Positions 20,762-33,000 of a stretch of 64,000 bases of DNA are shown here, piece after piece; within the stretch, counting starts at the first letter, position 1, and every line of letters begins with the position of its first letter. The position numbers were made by a program, and so were the translations under genes. Origin of the DNA: Limonium bicolor (taxonomy: Eukaryota; Streptophyta; Magnoliopsida; Caryophyllales; Plumbaginaceae); contig CM041779.1 of the NCBI GenBank assembly GCA_023374045.1, forward strand, positions 269,462,131 through 269,526,130, in the 5' to 3' direction. The notes beneath the pieces are model-generated. The model was given only the letters and a program-made list of their open reading frames with translations. It was not told the origin of the DNA and searched no databases.

Positions 20762-23700
20762 TAAAGTTGTATCAGAGCGTAGTTACGCTCTGATGACTGG
20801 AACAGAGAAGTACCGAGTATAGGAAAACCGGAAAGTAGGAATTCTGATAGCGGGTTAAGGGTTGTGGGTAGTACGTGAGGCGCGTTAGTTAGGGTTCTTC
20901 CCCAGTAATACTGGATGCCTAGCAAACACCCACACCCAACCTCCACATGCTTAATTGTCTCTTAAATTCAGAGAAAGAACGCTAGAGAGGTAGAAAACCT
21001 CCTCTTACTCGGGAAACCCGATCTGGCATCTACTTAATGTTATACAATCAACCCGAGAAGAAAAGACTATACTACACAATAGACGTTGCCAAAGGATAAT
21101 ACCCGTAGAGGGACCAATTTTAGCAACAACTTGGGTCGACATGCTTAGCAGTCGATAGGACCGTACCTCACAAGCAAACAGGACCAAAATACCCTAAATT
21201 TTATGAAATAAAAAAAAAATAAAAAATTAATAAACATTAAGCCAAGACGGATTGAGATAAATTCTCCAAATCGTACACCTGAGAGGCTAATTTTAGTAAA
21301 CCTCTCTTAAACAATGAAATAAGAGAATATAGTTTGAGACGAAATTACACCATAAAAAATTGGTACAATCTGTAATGCTTAATGAAGCATGACATAATTT
21401 TACACACTAAAGTATAATAATACGGAATTCGATAAATTCCCTACTCTCTCTTACGTTTCTCTTCAGTCTCTGACATAACAAATTTTCTAAGACACCAATT
21501 ACAGTTCCCTGAGAAAAACACATTGGTAAAGGGATCATAAAAAGAACTCTCGAACCTTGTAAATAGCCATTACCATGGGGCACTAGTTACCCACCCAAAC
21601 ACAAATCAAACAGATAGGAAATGGCAAAGAATAATGCCACTATTGCGAAATAATCCCTCCAAACACCCTACATATTCAGGGACTCTAAACAGGATTTATC
21701 AAATCATATATGTATACCAACGTACATACATACATACCAGAAAAGACAAGTCACCAATAAAACCCAAGGAGTAGACATGTTCAATTAGAGAAGGTCATGA
21801 TTAGTAAGCCACCATACCTAACTTGAGTTAACAATACAACTCAACGATCGAAAATAAATATTGAGACCTCAGTGGTGATAAATACGGAGTACCTACCACT
21901 CGTTTAGTGGACCAAGAAGGTAACAAGCTAGACTATTTCAAGTAAGAGAAACACACAAGGAATAATAAACAGAAAGTAACAAATGGGTTACGAGACCCAT
22001 AACGGATTAATATGGGAAACAAAGTAAAGTTTAACTCCGATAAAAGTGAGCCTAAACGGCCAACAAGGAAAAAAAATCAGACAAATATCTATGAAGAGGA
22101 AATATCAGGAGGAAACCAAACATTTATGAACAACTGGGTATCGAGATTTGGAAATTTTGAAATAATTGAGGGCGTAATAGAGAGATTAATTGATAGGCTT
22201 AGATGAGTAATGAATCATTTTGTAAAGTCAATATTAACTTGCAAGTGCAAGAAAATCATAGTAATATTAAGAATTGGGATGTATACCATGGTATACCCTA
22301 TTGGCTAGCACTGGAATTTATAAGACCCCCTGTACTGACGAATGAACATGTATATATATATACATGGTATTAGGGTTGGGATGAAAGGACCTAAGAGCAC
22401 CAGGGGGATATAAATGTATGTACCAATACACCATTAAATCTATGGAAACCACCGTATGTAGATATATATATACATATATAAGACAAAAGGGTATTGCAAT
22501 ACCTACCTGACCTCGGAACTTATAACACATAAGTGTATATATTATGGATACGAGAACGAATGGATGTATATATATATGTACACATTTAGATGTATATATA
22601 GTTGGAGAATTTAAAGAGTTAATCTAAAGGATATGATTTTAATGCTAATCCATGAATCAATTACTGGATGACTACAAACGAGCGAGATAAGAATTGAAAT
22701 TGGTTAAATTGATTGTTTGTTTAAATCGGACGTGCAAGGTTGAACTTGACCCTGGCCAGGTCCAGTGACACTGAGCACCAATTGGGGTGAAGGGATAGTC
22801 CAACACTTACACTGATAACGTCAGTGTTGGATGATTCTCGAAACCCCCTACAAGCGGACACATAACTACAATTAGGTGTCAAATTGTATGAAATTGGTTG
22901 GTAAAGTGCGAAGAAAGTATTATGGCTACTGGATAATAAAAGTACATAAAATACATGGGTACATGGTTCGAAACCTAGAAAATAAATACATACAAGGATG
23001 TAAAGACTCGAAACTGTAGGAAAAATGGTGTGATGTTACCAATAACCAAAATGGCAATACATGAAAACATGTACTACAGAAACCAAATGCGAGACACTAA
23101 ACCTTGTGACTAAGCAGCAGCTTATCGAGACTAAACATCCGATGTTAAACAATTTACAATCATAGAGACTTCTAACATATACAATTCGACAACCTTTAGA
23201 CTTAAACTAGGGGAGGTCAACCAGCAGTGTCAAGGCCATATTTGGGCTGGAATAAAAATAATAAAAAGATTACTTAAAGACGAAGAAAAGTCAAATCTGG
23301 TTGTACGCATCAAGGGAGAAAATAGGTAACAATGCTAGGAGAGTGAACTAGCTAACTACACATAATGAGAGAAAACTAAACAAAGGCAATCAGAGTCGCA
23401 CAGCAGAAGCTGGTGGACCATATCGCACATCTTCCAGTGGAATAAAAAGTGACATATCGACCAATACCTTGGACCCAGAGAGGCTAAACCCGAATCCGTT
23501 TATAGATCGTTGTGGAAACCGATATAAATCCTCGAGGCAGAAGCTAAGCCATTAACATAGCCAACATTCGATAAGATTATGAGGTGACCTAGATTGTATA
23601 GAAATAAGCATACCCATGAAAATTAAACATCTTGAACCAAGGTTCTAGGATGATATAGTAAGGATTATGTGGGCGTAATCCATTTTAAGGGGGGTAGGCG

Positions 23701-24266
23701 CGTTGCGTTTCTACTGAGTCATTGCTCGTTTTGTGGTGTTATTTTGAATGCTATGTGTGTGGATTGGGTTGAATGCATTGTGGTTATGAATGAGTAACTT
23801 GTTTAAATTGATTGCTGATGAGTACAGAATATGAGTAATACTGGTACATTACAATATTATTGAGAATTCGAGCAAGTCATAGATGTGGCATAGTGCTTAT
23901 AAGCACTAATAGTGGAATAGAACTATGGACCTTGGTTAGAAATTCACTATGTGTATTCCTACAACCACCCACTGGTTGGTAGGCCTGTGTGTATGAATTG
24001 TGCAAAATTGGGTGTGTGTATTGTATTGGATGGAGTTTGTGCTGTGAAGAATGTTGTGTATCCTTGGTTACACCTCAACATGTTATATATACATTGCTAA
24101 CACCTTGGACTACTATGAAAACTTGTGATAAGCCGCTAAAGTGGCATGATGCTTATAAGCACACCTGAGTAGTGAGTATTATCTACTTGATCCCCGGGAA
24201 TGACCAGAATATGATATTAATTAACGAGACAAGACTTCGGGTCGAAGTCTCTTTAAGGGGGTAGGT
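20762..24266 (+). other. Internal region of element E, without coding capacity
   Basis: About 3.5 kb of AT-rich sequence has no recognisable gag, protease, RT, RNase H or integrase in any frame. It holds a 16-bp perfect palindrome at 22277-22292, a TCCAACAC...GTGTTGGA dyad at about 22799-22831, AT-rich dyads near 22340-22600, and TGCTTATAAGCA palindromes near 23898 and 24151. Polypurine-like sequences (TTTAAGGGGGGTAGG at 23684-23698 and CTTTAAGGGGGTAGG at 24251-24265) mark its 3' end. E is therefore a large non-autonomous derivative. Confidence 0.6.
20767..20778 (+). other. Primer binding site of element E (initiator tRNA-Met type) within an 11-bp hairpin
   Basis: TTGTATCAGAGC lies 5 bases after the LTR end and differs at one base from the usual TGGTATCAGAGC. 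Its last 8 bases begin a perfect 11-bp inverted repeat (20771-20781 with 20784-20794, 2-base gap). Confidence 0.75.
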
Positions 24267-24844
24267 TGAAACACCCCTAATAATTAAAACACACGAAATC
24301 AAGAATATGTGTGGTATTTTCAATAACCGGTCACATTATATAACCATGGTATAACTTATAACCTACAATACTAAGGGACATACATATGTCCGTGAAGGTG
24401 GTAACGAGACACATTGTAATATAAACCCTTGTGCTCGTCGGTTGTGGCATTACTCAATACAATTGAGCAAAATAAATTATTCCATGTCAGGATCCTTATA
24501 CACGAAACAAGTGTGACACATTATGCAAACTGAAATATATGGAGTACTCATTGACACATAACAACTATACTAGGTAACATATATTACGAGAATACATTAT
24601 ACGAACATGCGCAGGTGACATGTTCACATAACACTTGTGCTCACCAAATTTAAACCCCTGAACTCAGTTGTTAAACTAATTAGGTATGTGTTACCAGATT
24701 TCATTATAATACTATAGCAATTTATCAGCCCCCACCCATATTATATCCGAAAGTCCTGAAATCCACTAGCAAGTATGTAATTATCCACTCACACCTTGCA
24801 TTACCGAGAAGCTGTGCAAGTTCCCACTAACCCATGTGAATAAC
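24267..24844 (+). repeat. 3' LTR of element E, first part (split by F)
   Basis: It begins TGAAACACCCC right after a polypurine tract. It is interrupted at 24845 by element F and resumes at 30095; F's target duplication ATAAC (24840-24844) is the last host sequence before it. The stretch up to 24844 has no gene. Confidence 0.6.
24840..24844. other. Left target-site duplication of F (ATAAC)
   Basis: ATAAC directly precedes the TG of the F 5' LTR and is repeated at 30090-30094 directly after the 3' LTR. It proves that 24845-30089 is one inserted unit. Confidence 0.93.
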
Positions 24845-25031
24845 TGATAAGCCGCAGACTTATCATATTTTATGGGCTAGATTTAGTATTATATTTATCT
24901 AAATAAAGTTATATTTATGTTATTTATGCTTATTATGTGTTAAAATATAATATTTGTACATATTTATGTTTTTATGAGTTTTCTGTGCAAGGAATGATTT
25001 TCTAGGCAAAAGTTAATTGAAGCCGGACTCC

Positions 25032-25215
25032 ATGCCGGGTGGATCCTGCACGGCATGAACACAGAACAGAAAAGAGGCCTTGCCGGATGTGATGCCGGGT
25101 AAATTCTATCCAGCATGAGTGTAAAGTCGCTTCGGTTGACCATACGACAACACATGTGTTCCACGTGATTTCCAACCGCTGCCGGGTGTGATGCCAGGTA
25201 TATCCTACCCGGCAT
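25032..25215. repeat. ATGCCGG 25-bp dyads in the F LTR
   Basis: Inverted repeats of exactly 25 bp (arms ATGCCGG and CCGGCAT, 11-bp spacer, with occasional arm mismatches) lie at 25032-25056, 25092-25116 and 25191-25215. Another lies downstream of the TATA box at 25927-25951. Extra half-sites GCCGG lie between. The upstream set is about 115-300 bp from the TATA box. Confidence 0.92.
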
Positions 25216-25330
25216 AAGCACTTTTTCGCGCGGAATTGACGGTTTCGACCGTTAACAGTTGGGCGCATTTATCACGTGTGCCGGCTATTGGTGATCCGGC
25301 ACGACGCCCGGCAACGACACATTTAATGCC

Positions 25331-25340
25331 TATAAATAGG
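25331..25340 (+). promoter_or_regulatory. TATA box of the F LTR
   Basis: TATAAATAGG follows the dyads, with a transcribed-leader-like stretch after it. The same box is in the 3' LTR at about 29069. Confidence 0.7.
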
Positions 25341-26351
25341 CTGAGGAAGGCAACAACTGAACACACTTCAACACCATATTATACTTCATTCACATCTTAG
25401 TTTCCGCCCCATTCCAAGTGTTGGTGTCCAAGGAACATTTGCAGATCCATCCACGCAAGAGAAGAAGAAGACCTTGTCAGGGTTAAGGCTATTAACATCT
25501 CCTTCTCCCCCTTTGTACTCTCTTCTTGTAGTTGTGTGGATGGTGATGCAGAATCCTTGTTAGGTTTTGGTTAGGGATGACTTCCTTGTAAAACTCTTAT
25601 GATCATTTATGGAATTTTCAAGTTTCTTAACCCGAGTTCTAATCTTCTTACAAGTAGAATGAAGTAGCTATTCATTCTCTTATCTCTATGTCCTATTTGA
25701 GGTTCACAAGACAAGAATAGGATAGATTAGGATTTTGGTAATCTTTAACATTGTCTTCTGCGCCTCAGCGGGAGCAAGACTTAAGGTTTAGGGTTAATCT
25801 CTTATTTCCCATTATTCTGTTGTATTCGCGGCATTGGCTATGCACGATGCAAGTATGAATATTGAGTTCCTTTTGTCAGATCCGAATCTGGAAGTGTTGT
25901 TTACGAAATGTACGATGCCGGATGGCATGCCGGGTATAAGTTATCCGGCACGTTCAAGGCCATGAATCTGCCGGGTAGCGAGGATCCGGCATCACATCCG
26001 GCATATGCATTTTGCGAGACCAAATCCTCTTTGAGACTTGCCACCCTTGATCATTGGTCATACGAACCTTTTGCATTGATAATCTTCCCAAATCAAAGTT
26101 AGTTTATCTATTTATTTATTTAGTTTAGGATCACATTTTCAATTCCCCCCTTGTTATTATAGAATAGGCTTTTGCCCGGATTAGGACTAATTTTCTATAA
26201 GTCCCTTGGGTTCGATACTCTCGGTCGTAATATATTTACACTATACTCCGACCAGGTTTATTTTGCTACCCGTAGTAGTTGTAGGATTAGTTAATAATTT
26301 ATTTCATTCTTTTGTATATATTTTTATCTTACAATTTCTCGTTTAGCAAAT

Positions 26352-26369
26352 TGGCGCCGTTGCCGCGGA
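26352..26369 (+). other. Primer binding site of F (tRNA-Asp type)
   Basis: TGGCGCCGTTGCCGCGGA lies 3 bases after the LTR. It differs at one base from the A1/A2/N site (GCGGA instead of GGGGA). Confidence 0.88.
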
Positions 26370-26516
26370 CTTGGAATTAGTCCAAGTCCTAAATTCGGTA
26401 AAACGCCCTATTCTTTATTCCCTATTCTTTATTCTTTGATTCTTTGATTCTTTGATCCCTTGATTCTTTAGTTTATTTTCGCCCTTAGTTTTGCAGATTT
26501 GAATGTGCCGTGCGAA

Positions 26517-27032
26517 GTGCCGGGCATCTGTCACCCGGCAAACCCGGAGGAAGTCCTATGCCGGACAGGATTGGCCCGGCATTATGTCCGGCATGTTCAA
26601 ATTGTTTTCAAAATTTTGTACACTGTTGAGTTTTACAAATTTAAATGCATTATTGTCTACCCCTTCCGTTATTTCTCTATTATATTAGTTCCTATACTAT
26701 AATTCTTTATTTTGAATTTCGAGTTTGCATTTGCCGTGTATTGTGCCGGGTGTTCTTCACCCGGCATTTCGGAGGAAGTCCTATGCCGGACGGGGTTGAT
26801 CCGGCATGTCACCCGGCATGCGCAAATTCTCTCAATATTATTGTCGTAAATGGGAGGGACAGTTAGGAATGGTCTCCTCTTGCATCTATATTGATTATCT
26901 TCTACACTTAATGTCTTTAATTAAGTTATTTTTTTTCGATTTTTGTTCACGCCGGGCAACATGCTGGGTTGTATAAACCCGGCAATATTGGAGGAAGTCC
27001 ATTGCCGGGTAAGAGTCACCCGGCACTATGTC
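26517..27032. repeat. Three dyad-bearing units in the F leader, about 220-225 bp apart
   Basis: Each unit contains a GTGCCGGG...CCCGGCA-type dyad, the words GGAGGAAGTCC(T/A)(A/T)TGCCGG and a second 25-bp dyad such as 26558-26582. Units begin near 26505, 26730 and 26945. The dyad family of the LTR thus continues into the untranslated leader. AT-rich sequence fills the gaps. Confidence 0.85.
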
Positions 27033-27156
27033 CGGCAGAACCAAAACTTTATTTTTCCTTGTATTTTCATAATTTTAATTATGTCATTATATTATTTCTT
27101 TTATTATTACGAATATTATAATGTTTTCTGTTGCTCCTCCTAAGGAAATAAGGTGA

Positions 27157-27357
27157 ATGCATCTCCGATCACATAATCTTCATGAAGATTTATCTGACCG
27201 CGATCAGGAGACAAAGAAGCCATTTCTTCGTTCCTTAAGGCAACGACGAAACCAACAAACGCACTCCCTGCACAAATGGAATCAAAAACCACCGGCGAAT
27301 GGCAAGAACTCTCTTCCTCAGCAGGCAAATGTGGTTAGTGCACGACCACACACCTAG
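27157..27357 (+). CDS. Short ORF in F, possible gag remnant
   Basis: A 66-codon frame, basic and Gln/Asn/His-rich, begins MHLRSHNLHEDLSDRD. It lies where gag would start, between the leader repeats and the 3' UTR. Frames continue, broken, to about 27560 (Met/Gln-rich words such as Q-L-Q-M-Q-Q-L). I recognise no domain. It may be a relic of gag or not translated at all. Confidence 0.3.
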   Translation: MHLRSHNLHEDLSDRDQETKKPFLRSLRQRRNQQTHSLHKWNQKPPANGKNSLPQQANVVSARPHT

Positions 27358-27584
27358 AGCACCGAATTCCAATTTTACAACGCCTGAGAGATTGGAAATG
27401 CAAAAGATCTGGACCATTCGCATGGAGCATAAGTCGATGCAGTTGCAAATGCAGCAACTTTTTGCTCAACTATGACCACTTGGTCAACTCCCGTCTCCAA
27501 CACTAAATTGATCAACGGGAGTATGCGAGATCGATCTTCGTTTCTATCGAGATCTCTGATCACTCGGCCAAGTAGCCAAAGGCT

Positions 27585-28585
27585 AAGTGTAGGGCAGCCC
27601 CACGCATCTGGTCTTCTTTCACCGCAGGGGAGTCACTTCCTTTCCTTATTTCTTTATATTTCTTTTGAACACTAGGGACAGTGTTCCTGCCAAGTGTAGG
27701 GCAGGGTCCCCCCTTAAAAAATATATTTTATTTTTAAATTATATATTTTATAAAAAAATAAATCACTAGTACATTTGATATAATAAGTTGTGAGTTTTAT
27801 CGATGTTTTACTAAACTTTTTGCATGTTTTCGACTAAGATGAGATTAGGAATGACTAAAAGCTTGTTCTCTCAAGAGGTAACCTTTCTAATGACTTATAG
27901 ATTCCTGTTTTTAACTTTTTGATTCTCTTTATTAACATGAGTATATGATCTTTCTCCTAATTCTTTCCTTATTATACTTATGGGTGTTATTTTTTTCTTT
28001 CCAAATTGTGAAAAATCTTTTGGGTGAAAATCTTAAAAAGGGTTTTTGTGCAAAAGAAAGAAGAAGAAAAAGAAAAAAGATAGAAAAAATCTTCTTCCAA
28101 AGGAAAAGTATTATATTCCTAGAGGTTGCAAAAGTGCCTCTGAATAAAAGCAAGAAAAGAGAGTTTTTCCTTTTATTTTTCTCCTAAATTCCTCGTTCTT
28201 CAATGCAAAAAAATCATGGTTGATTCAGAAACTCTTGCAACATAGGGCTGATTCATAAAACCATTGATGAGAGTCTTGGCCACATTCAGAAACTCTTGAA
28301 AAATAAAGCTAAATGATGGAAACCGGAAAAAGGAGAGATACAAAAATCCCTTATGCAAAATAGCCCAAAAGCTTTTGATCGGTTTTATTGAAAATCTTTG
28401 TTTTATATACCCATTAGTATGTTTTGATAGAATAGGTAGATTAAGTGATACTTATGAATTAGAGTCATAGAGTTGAGAATATTTATCTACATTTCATTCT
28501 AAAGTTTATCTGTTTTGTGCATAAGTAATTACTCCTTTCTAATCTTGTTTTGCTCGAGGACTAGCAAAAGGTAAGTGTAGGGCCT
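27585..28585 (+). other. 3' UTR of F with three polypurine-like motifs and two hairpins
   Basis: AAGTGTAGGGC occurs at 27585-27595, 27692-27702 and 28573-28583, the last being the polypurine tract at the 3' LTR. Hairpins precede the second (27667-27686, GAACACT-AGGGAC-AGTGTTC) and the third (28550-28567, TTGCTCG-AGGA-CTAGCAA, one mismatch). Spacing (107 and 881 bp) mirrors A3. Small opposite open frames at 27932-28187 are not credible. Confidence 0.8.
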
Positions 28586-30089
28586 TGATAAGCCGCAGAC
28601 TTATCATATTTTATGGGCTAGATTTAGTATTATATTTATCTAAATAAAGTTATATTTATGTTATTTATGCTTATTATGTGTTAAAATATAATATTTGTAC
28701 ATATTTATGTTTTTTGAGTTTTCTGTGCAAGGAATGATTTTCTAGGCAAAAGTTAATTGAAGCCGGACTCCATGCCGGGTGGATCCTACACGGCATGAAC
28801 ACAGAACAGAAAAGAGGCCTTGCCGGATGCGATGCCGGGTAAATTCTATCCGGCATGAGTGTAAAGTCGCTTCGGTTGACCATACGACAGCACATGTGTT
28901 CCACGTGATTTCCAACCGCTGCCGGGTGATGCCGGGTATATCCTACCCGGCATAAGCACTTTTTCGCGCGGAATTGACGGTTTCGACCGTTAACAGTTGG
29001 GCGCATTTATCACGTGTGCCGGCTATTGGTGATCCGGCACGACGCCCGGCAACGACACATTTAATGCCTATAAATAGGCTGAGGAAGGCAACAATTGAAC
29101 ACACTTCAACACCATATTATACTTCATTCAAATCTCAGTTTCCGCCCCATTCCAAGTGTTGGTGTCCAAGGAACGTTTGCAGATCCATCCACGCAAGAGA
29201 AGAAGAAGACCTTGTCAGGGTTAAGGCTATTAACATCTCCTTCTCCCCCTTTGTACTCTCTTCTTGTAGTTGTGTGGATGGTGATGCAGAATCCTTGTTA
29301 GGTTTTGGTTAGGGATGACTTCCTTGTAAAACTCTTATGATCATTTATGGAATTTTCAAGTTTCTTAACCCGAGTTCTAATCTTCTTACAAGTAGAATGA
29401 AGTAGCTATTCATTCTCTTATCTCTAAGTCCTATTTGAGGTTTACAACACAAGAATAGGATCGATTAGGATTTTGGTAATCTTTAACATTGTCTTCTGCG
29501 CCTCAGCGGGAGCAAGACTTAAGGTTTAGGGTTAATCTCTTATTTCCCATTATTCTGTTGTATTCGCGACATTGGCTATGCACGATGCAAGTATGAATAT
29601 TGAGTTCCTTTTGTCAGATCCGAATCTGGAAGTGTTGTTTACGAAATGTACGATGCCGGATGGCATGCCGGGTATATGTTATCCGGCACGTTCAAGGCCA
29701 TGAATATGCCGGGTAGCGAGGATCCGGCATCACATCCGGCATATTTTTTGCGAGACCAAATCCTCTTTGAGACTTGCCACCCTTGATCATTGGTCATACG
29801 AACCTTTTGCATTGATAATCTTCCCAAATCAAAGTTAGTTTATCTATTTATTTATTTAGTTTAGGATCACATTTTCAATTCCCCCCTTGTTATTATAGAA
29901 TAGGCTTTTGCCCGAATTAGGACTAATTTTCTATAAGTCCCTTGGGTTCGATACTCTCGGTCGTAATATATTTACACTATACTCCTCCGACCGGGTTTTA
30001 TTTTGCTACCCGTAGTAGAGTTGTAGGATTAGTTAATAATTTATTTCATTCTTTGTATATATTTTTATCTTACAATTTCTCGTTTAGCA
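28586..30089 (+). repeat. 3' LTR of F
   Basis: It has the same length (1,504 bp) and ends as the 5' LTR. Differences are scattered single-base changes and small compensating indels, for example TGTGATGCC versus TGATGCC in the third dyad. It is followed by ATAAC at 30090-30094. Confidence 0.93.
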
Positions 30090-30094
30090 ATAAC

Positions 30095-33000
30095 CCACTC
30101 AGCCCTTCATTGCTACATGTAAACCCATACATTCCTTTCTCGCGTGTGAATCCGTATCCTCAGGCAATCAGTTAAACCACTGAACTCCTCACTTTCCTTC
30201 ATTTACTCACGCCTCGCTAATCTTCTTCTCCCTCTTTCGCATAAACTTTGCATGCAACCTGCGGGAGGATCTCTGGAAACCGTCACACGAAAATCCACCC
30301 CAAAGCTCCAGAAGGTAAGCGTGAGTAACCGACACTTGAATCTCCCTTTCCTTCTCCTCTTGTTTTGTCCGAAACTCTTGAGATTTAACTCTCCCTTTCC
30401 TCCTTCCTTTTTCGCATGCATGCGTCTGAGAATGATTCTGCATAGCTGTGTTGAGAATCCTCAAGAGGCCACTCCATCCCTTCACAAGTTTAAGCGCAAG
30501 GAAAAATAGTCCCGGTTTGCCTCCCTACCTCTGTTTCATTCCCTTGTTCTGTCTGATCCGAAAATCATTTCTCAGACCTCTAATCTACATCTCTTTCCTT
30601 CGCATACCCTGCATGCAAGCCTACTGGTATACGCCTTGGGAAAACGTCGAACAAGATCTTCCTCCAGATCTCTCGAAGGTAAGGGCAACAAAACCGAGAA
30701 CATGCTTGTTTAGTCCCATCTCTATTCTCTGTTTCTGATGTTCGAAAACTTTGTGTTGACATCCTCTCCTTGACTAACCTTCTGCATGTATGAGATTCTC
30801 TGGAAAACATCCTCGAGGTTACGCCAGCAAAACCATCCAGTAACTCATCACCAAACCGTCTTGAATACGGTCCCAAGGTGAGACCACAAACCGACATGTT
30901 TTTCTTGCCTCACTCTCTGTTTTAATTCCACCATAAGACAACATCTAACCTTTCCAATCCCTCGGTAATTTTAGCAGCTATTCGGGAGACCCTCTTCTTG
31001 GGCTAGGCTAGTGGTTATAAAGTCAAGGGTCTGAGCCAACCAGAACCGGAAGGAAAACCAAGGTTGTAACCCAAATCCACACCTTAAACTATGCTTAATC
31101 TGCGTGAAATGCTGGTTGAAGTTATCTGATAAATCTGTAACAATCTGCTGGAGTAGTCTATGAGTATAAGGTTAATATTCTGGCGAATTGGTGGTCTGAA
31201 CATCAAGTTTTAAGAGGTTAAAAAGAAAAAAAATACAGGCCTGAAAGTTACCGAAAACTAGTGTGAAGAGCTTTGAGTATTGAGCTGGTAATTACTACAA
31301 AAAAAACTGATTATGCGTGGTTTGTTGAATTATCACGTTGATGAGGTAAGCACTAGTTATTGAGTTATAATCCTTGTGTTTTGGTTGCCGAAAGGATACG
31401 GTATTGTTCTGGATAATTGGGAGAGGAGTAGTCAAGGAAGCTAAGGCTAGGTGACTTGGTAAATCATGTCACCAATGGCTAGGGAAAAGTCTGTATAAGT
31501 AATGAAATAAGGGTGGATTCTAAGTGTGGAAAAATCTGATAAAAAATCAAAGCTGAAGCGTATGTCTTCATTCTGGGGAGTTTGGGTGTTTAGAAGATGT
31601 AAATAATGTTAAGGAAATGTGGAATAATGTCACTACGTAACCAGGAGAAACTATCTAGTCGAAACCGAAAATATGCCTAAGTTTCTATGTACTGCAAACT
31701 TGGTTAAATGACTGCCGAGAACTTGTAAGAGTAACCCAGGGGTAGTGTGCTAGTAAAGTCAGATGCGTGAGCAAACAAAAAAAAAGGGAAGGAAGAGAGA
31801 TCATCAGTCCCTACAACATTTTCATTTCTGTATAAAAGAACTTCAGTAGTGTCATTAACTTTGTTTTGAGCATTAGAAACCGTCATAAGACTGTTAACTG
31901 AGTAGCTAGGCAATGAGTGGGGAAGTAGAACTAGATTAAACGAAACTGAAAGACAAAAAAAAAGGAGAATGTATAGTTTCTGTTTCAGTGCTCTGCAATA
32001 GTCACTTGTTTGAGAGTGGTTAATAACTGCATTAGTAAGCAGCAAAGTGATCAATTTGTTGGAGCTGCACTCTTGTGTTTTTCGGTGTGTCCAAATAATT
32101 TGTGTGAGGTTCTAGACAATCTTGGACTGATATGTTATGGGGAAAACTTGTTGATTAACCTAGGTAATAATGTCAGTAAAGGACTAGGAGGAAACTGATT
32201 AGAAAAAAATGTAGACAAAGGCTAAGGATTTGTGTGACAGATTTGGTTAAATGGTTACCAAAAATTTGCTGCTGTATGCCTAGAAAATTTGAGTGTTTGC
32301 CAAGGGATATTAATAAGAGACTTGGGGAGATATATATCATTAAACTACTATGGGAAAACTAGCAGGACATAACCGAAAGATGGCTGAATAAAGGTGTGCT
32401 GAAAACATTTAAGTAGTATTCCAGTTCTGTAGTAAATACCGGTTCTGCATAAGGGAAATTCAGAGGAGTAAACGGGGTGTTTTGGGTTGTCTTTAAGTTC
32501 AAAATCTGGTTAAAACCTTTGACTAAGAGGTTAAACACTTTGGAGGATTAAAAGACTGATTGATGAATTAAAAGAAAGCTTAAAGAGAAGGTGTATCAAA
32601 TCTGGCGATGTCTGTTTCTACAATTTTCAGTTGCTGTTTAGTGAAGTTACAGAAGGGATAACCGTGTAGCTTTGGGTTTGTCCTGGGTTTAAAATTCTTG
32701 ATAGAACACTTAACCGCATGTGTAAACAATGAGGAAATCAAAACATTGAATAAACGGGCAATATAGGAGAGAGGATACTCTGGTTGATGTTGCAGTTTTT
32801 CTGCAGACATTATCGGCTCCGTATAACCAATTCTAAGGGAGTAACGACATTGTTTTGAGTTTTTTAAAGTTAAACCTATCCTTATTACACCTAGCTAAGT
32901 CATGAACACATTTGGGAAAATGAAGAAATGAGTTCGACCACAGAAACAACAGCAACAACATAAATGAACTTACATCAGTACATCACAACAGTTTCACTTT

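Larger units (their letters stand above)
24845..26348 (+). repeat. 5' LTR of F
   Basis: It begins TGATAAGCCGCAG and ends CGTTTAGCA. It carries GCCGG dyads at 25032-25215 and 25927-25951, a TATA box at 25331 and, downstream, a leader-like stretch. Open frames across it translate the dyads and are not genes. Confidence 0.93.
24845..30089 (+). mobile_element. Non-autonomous LTR retrotransposon F, complete
   Basis: F is 5,245 bp: two 1,504-bp LTRs (24845-26348, 28586-30089), a primer site, a 2.2-kb internal region and a polypurine tract, flanked by a perfect 5-bp target duplication. The LTRs appear about 98-99% identical, so insertion was recent. There is no RT or integrase. The TGATAAG start, tRNA-Asp-type primer site and AAGTGTRGGG 3' end place it with Athila/Tat-type elements, on whose proteins it probably depends. 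It lies within the 3' LTR of E. Confidence 0.93.

Noticed and set aside
27932..28187. Opposite 73- and 80-codon open frames
   Set aside because: Both read the same Lys/Phe-rich A+T stretch of the F 3' UTR, without a domain.
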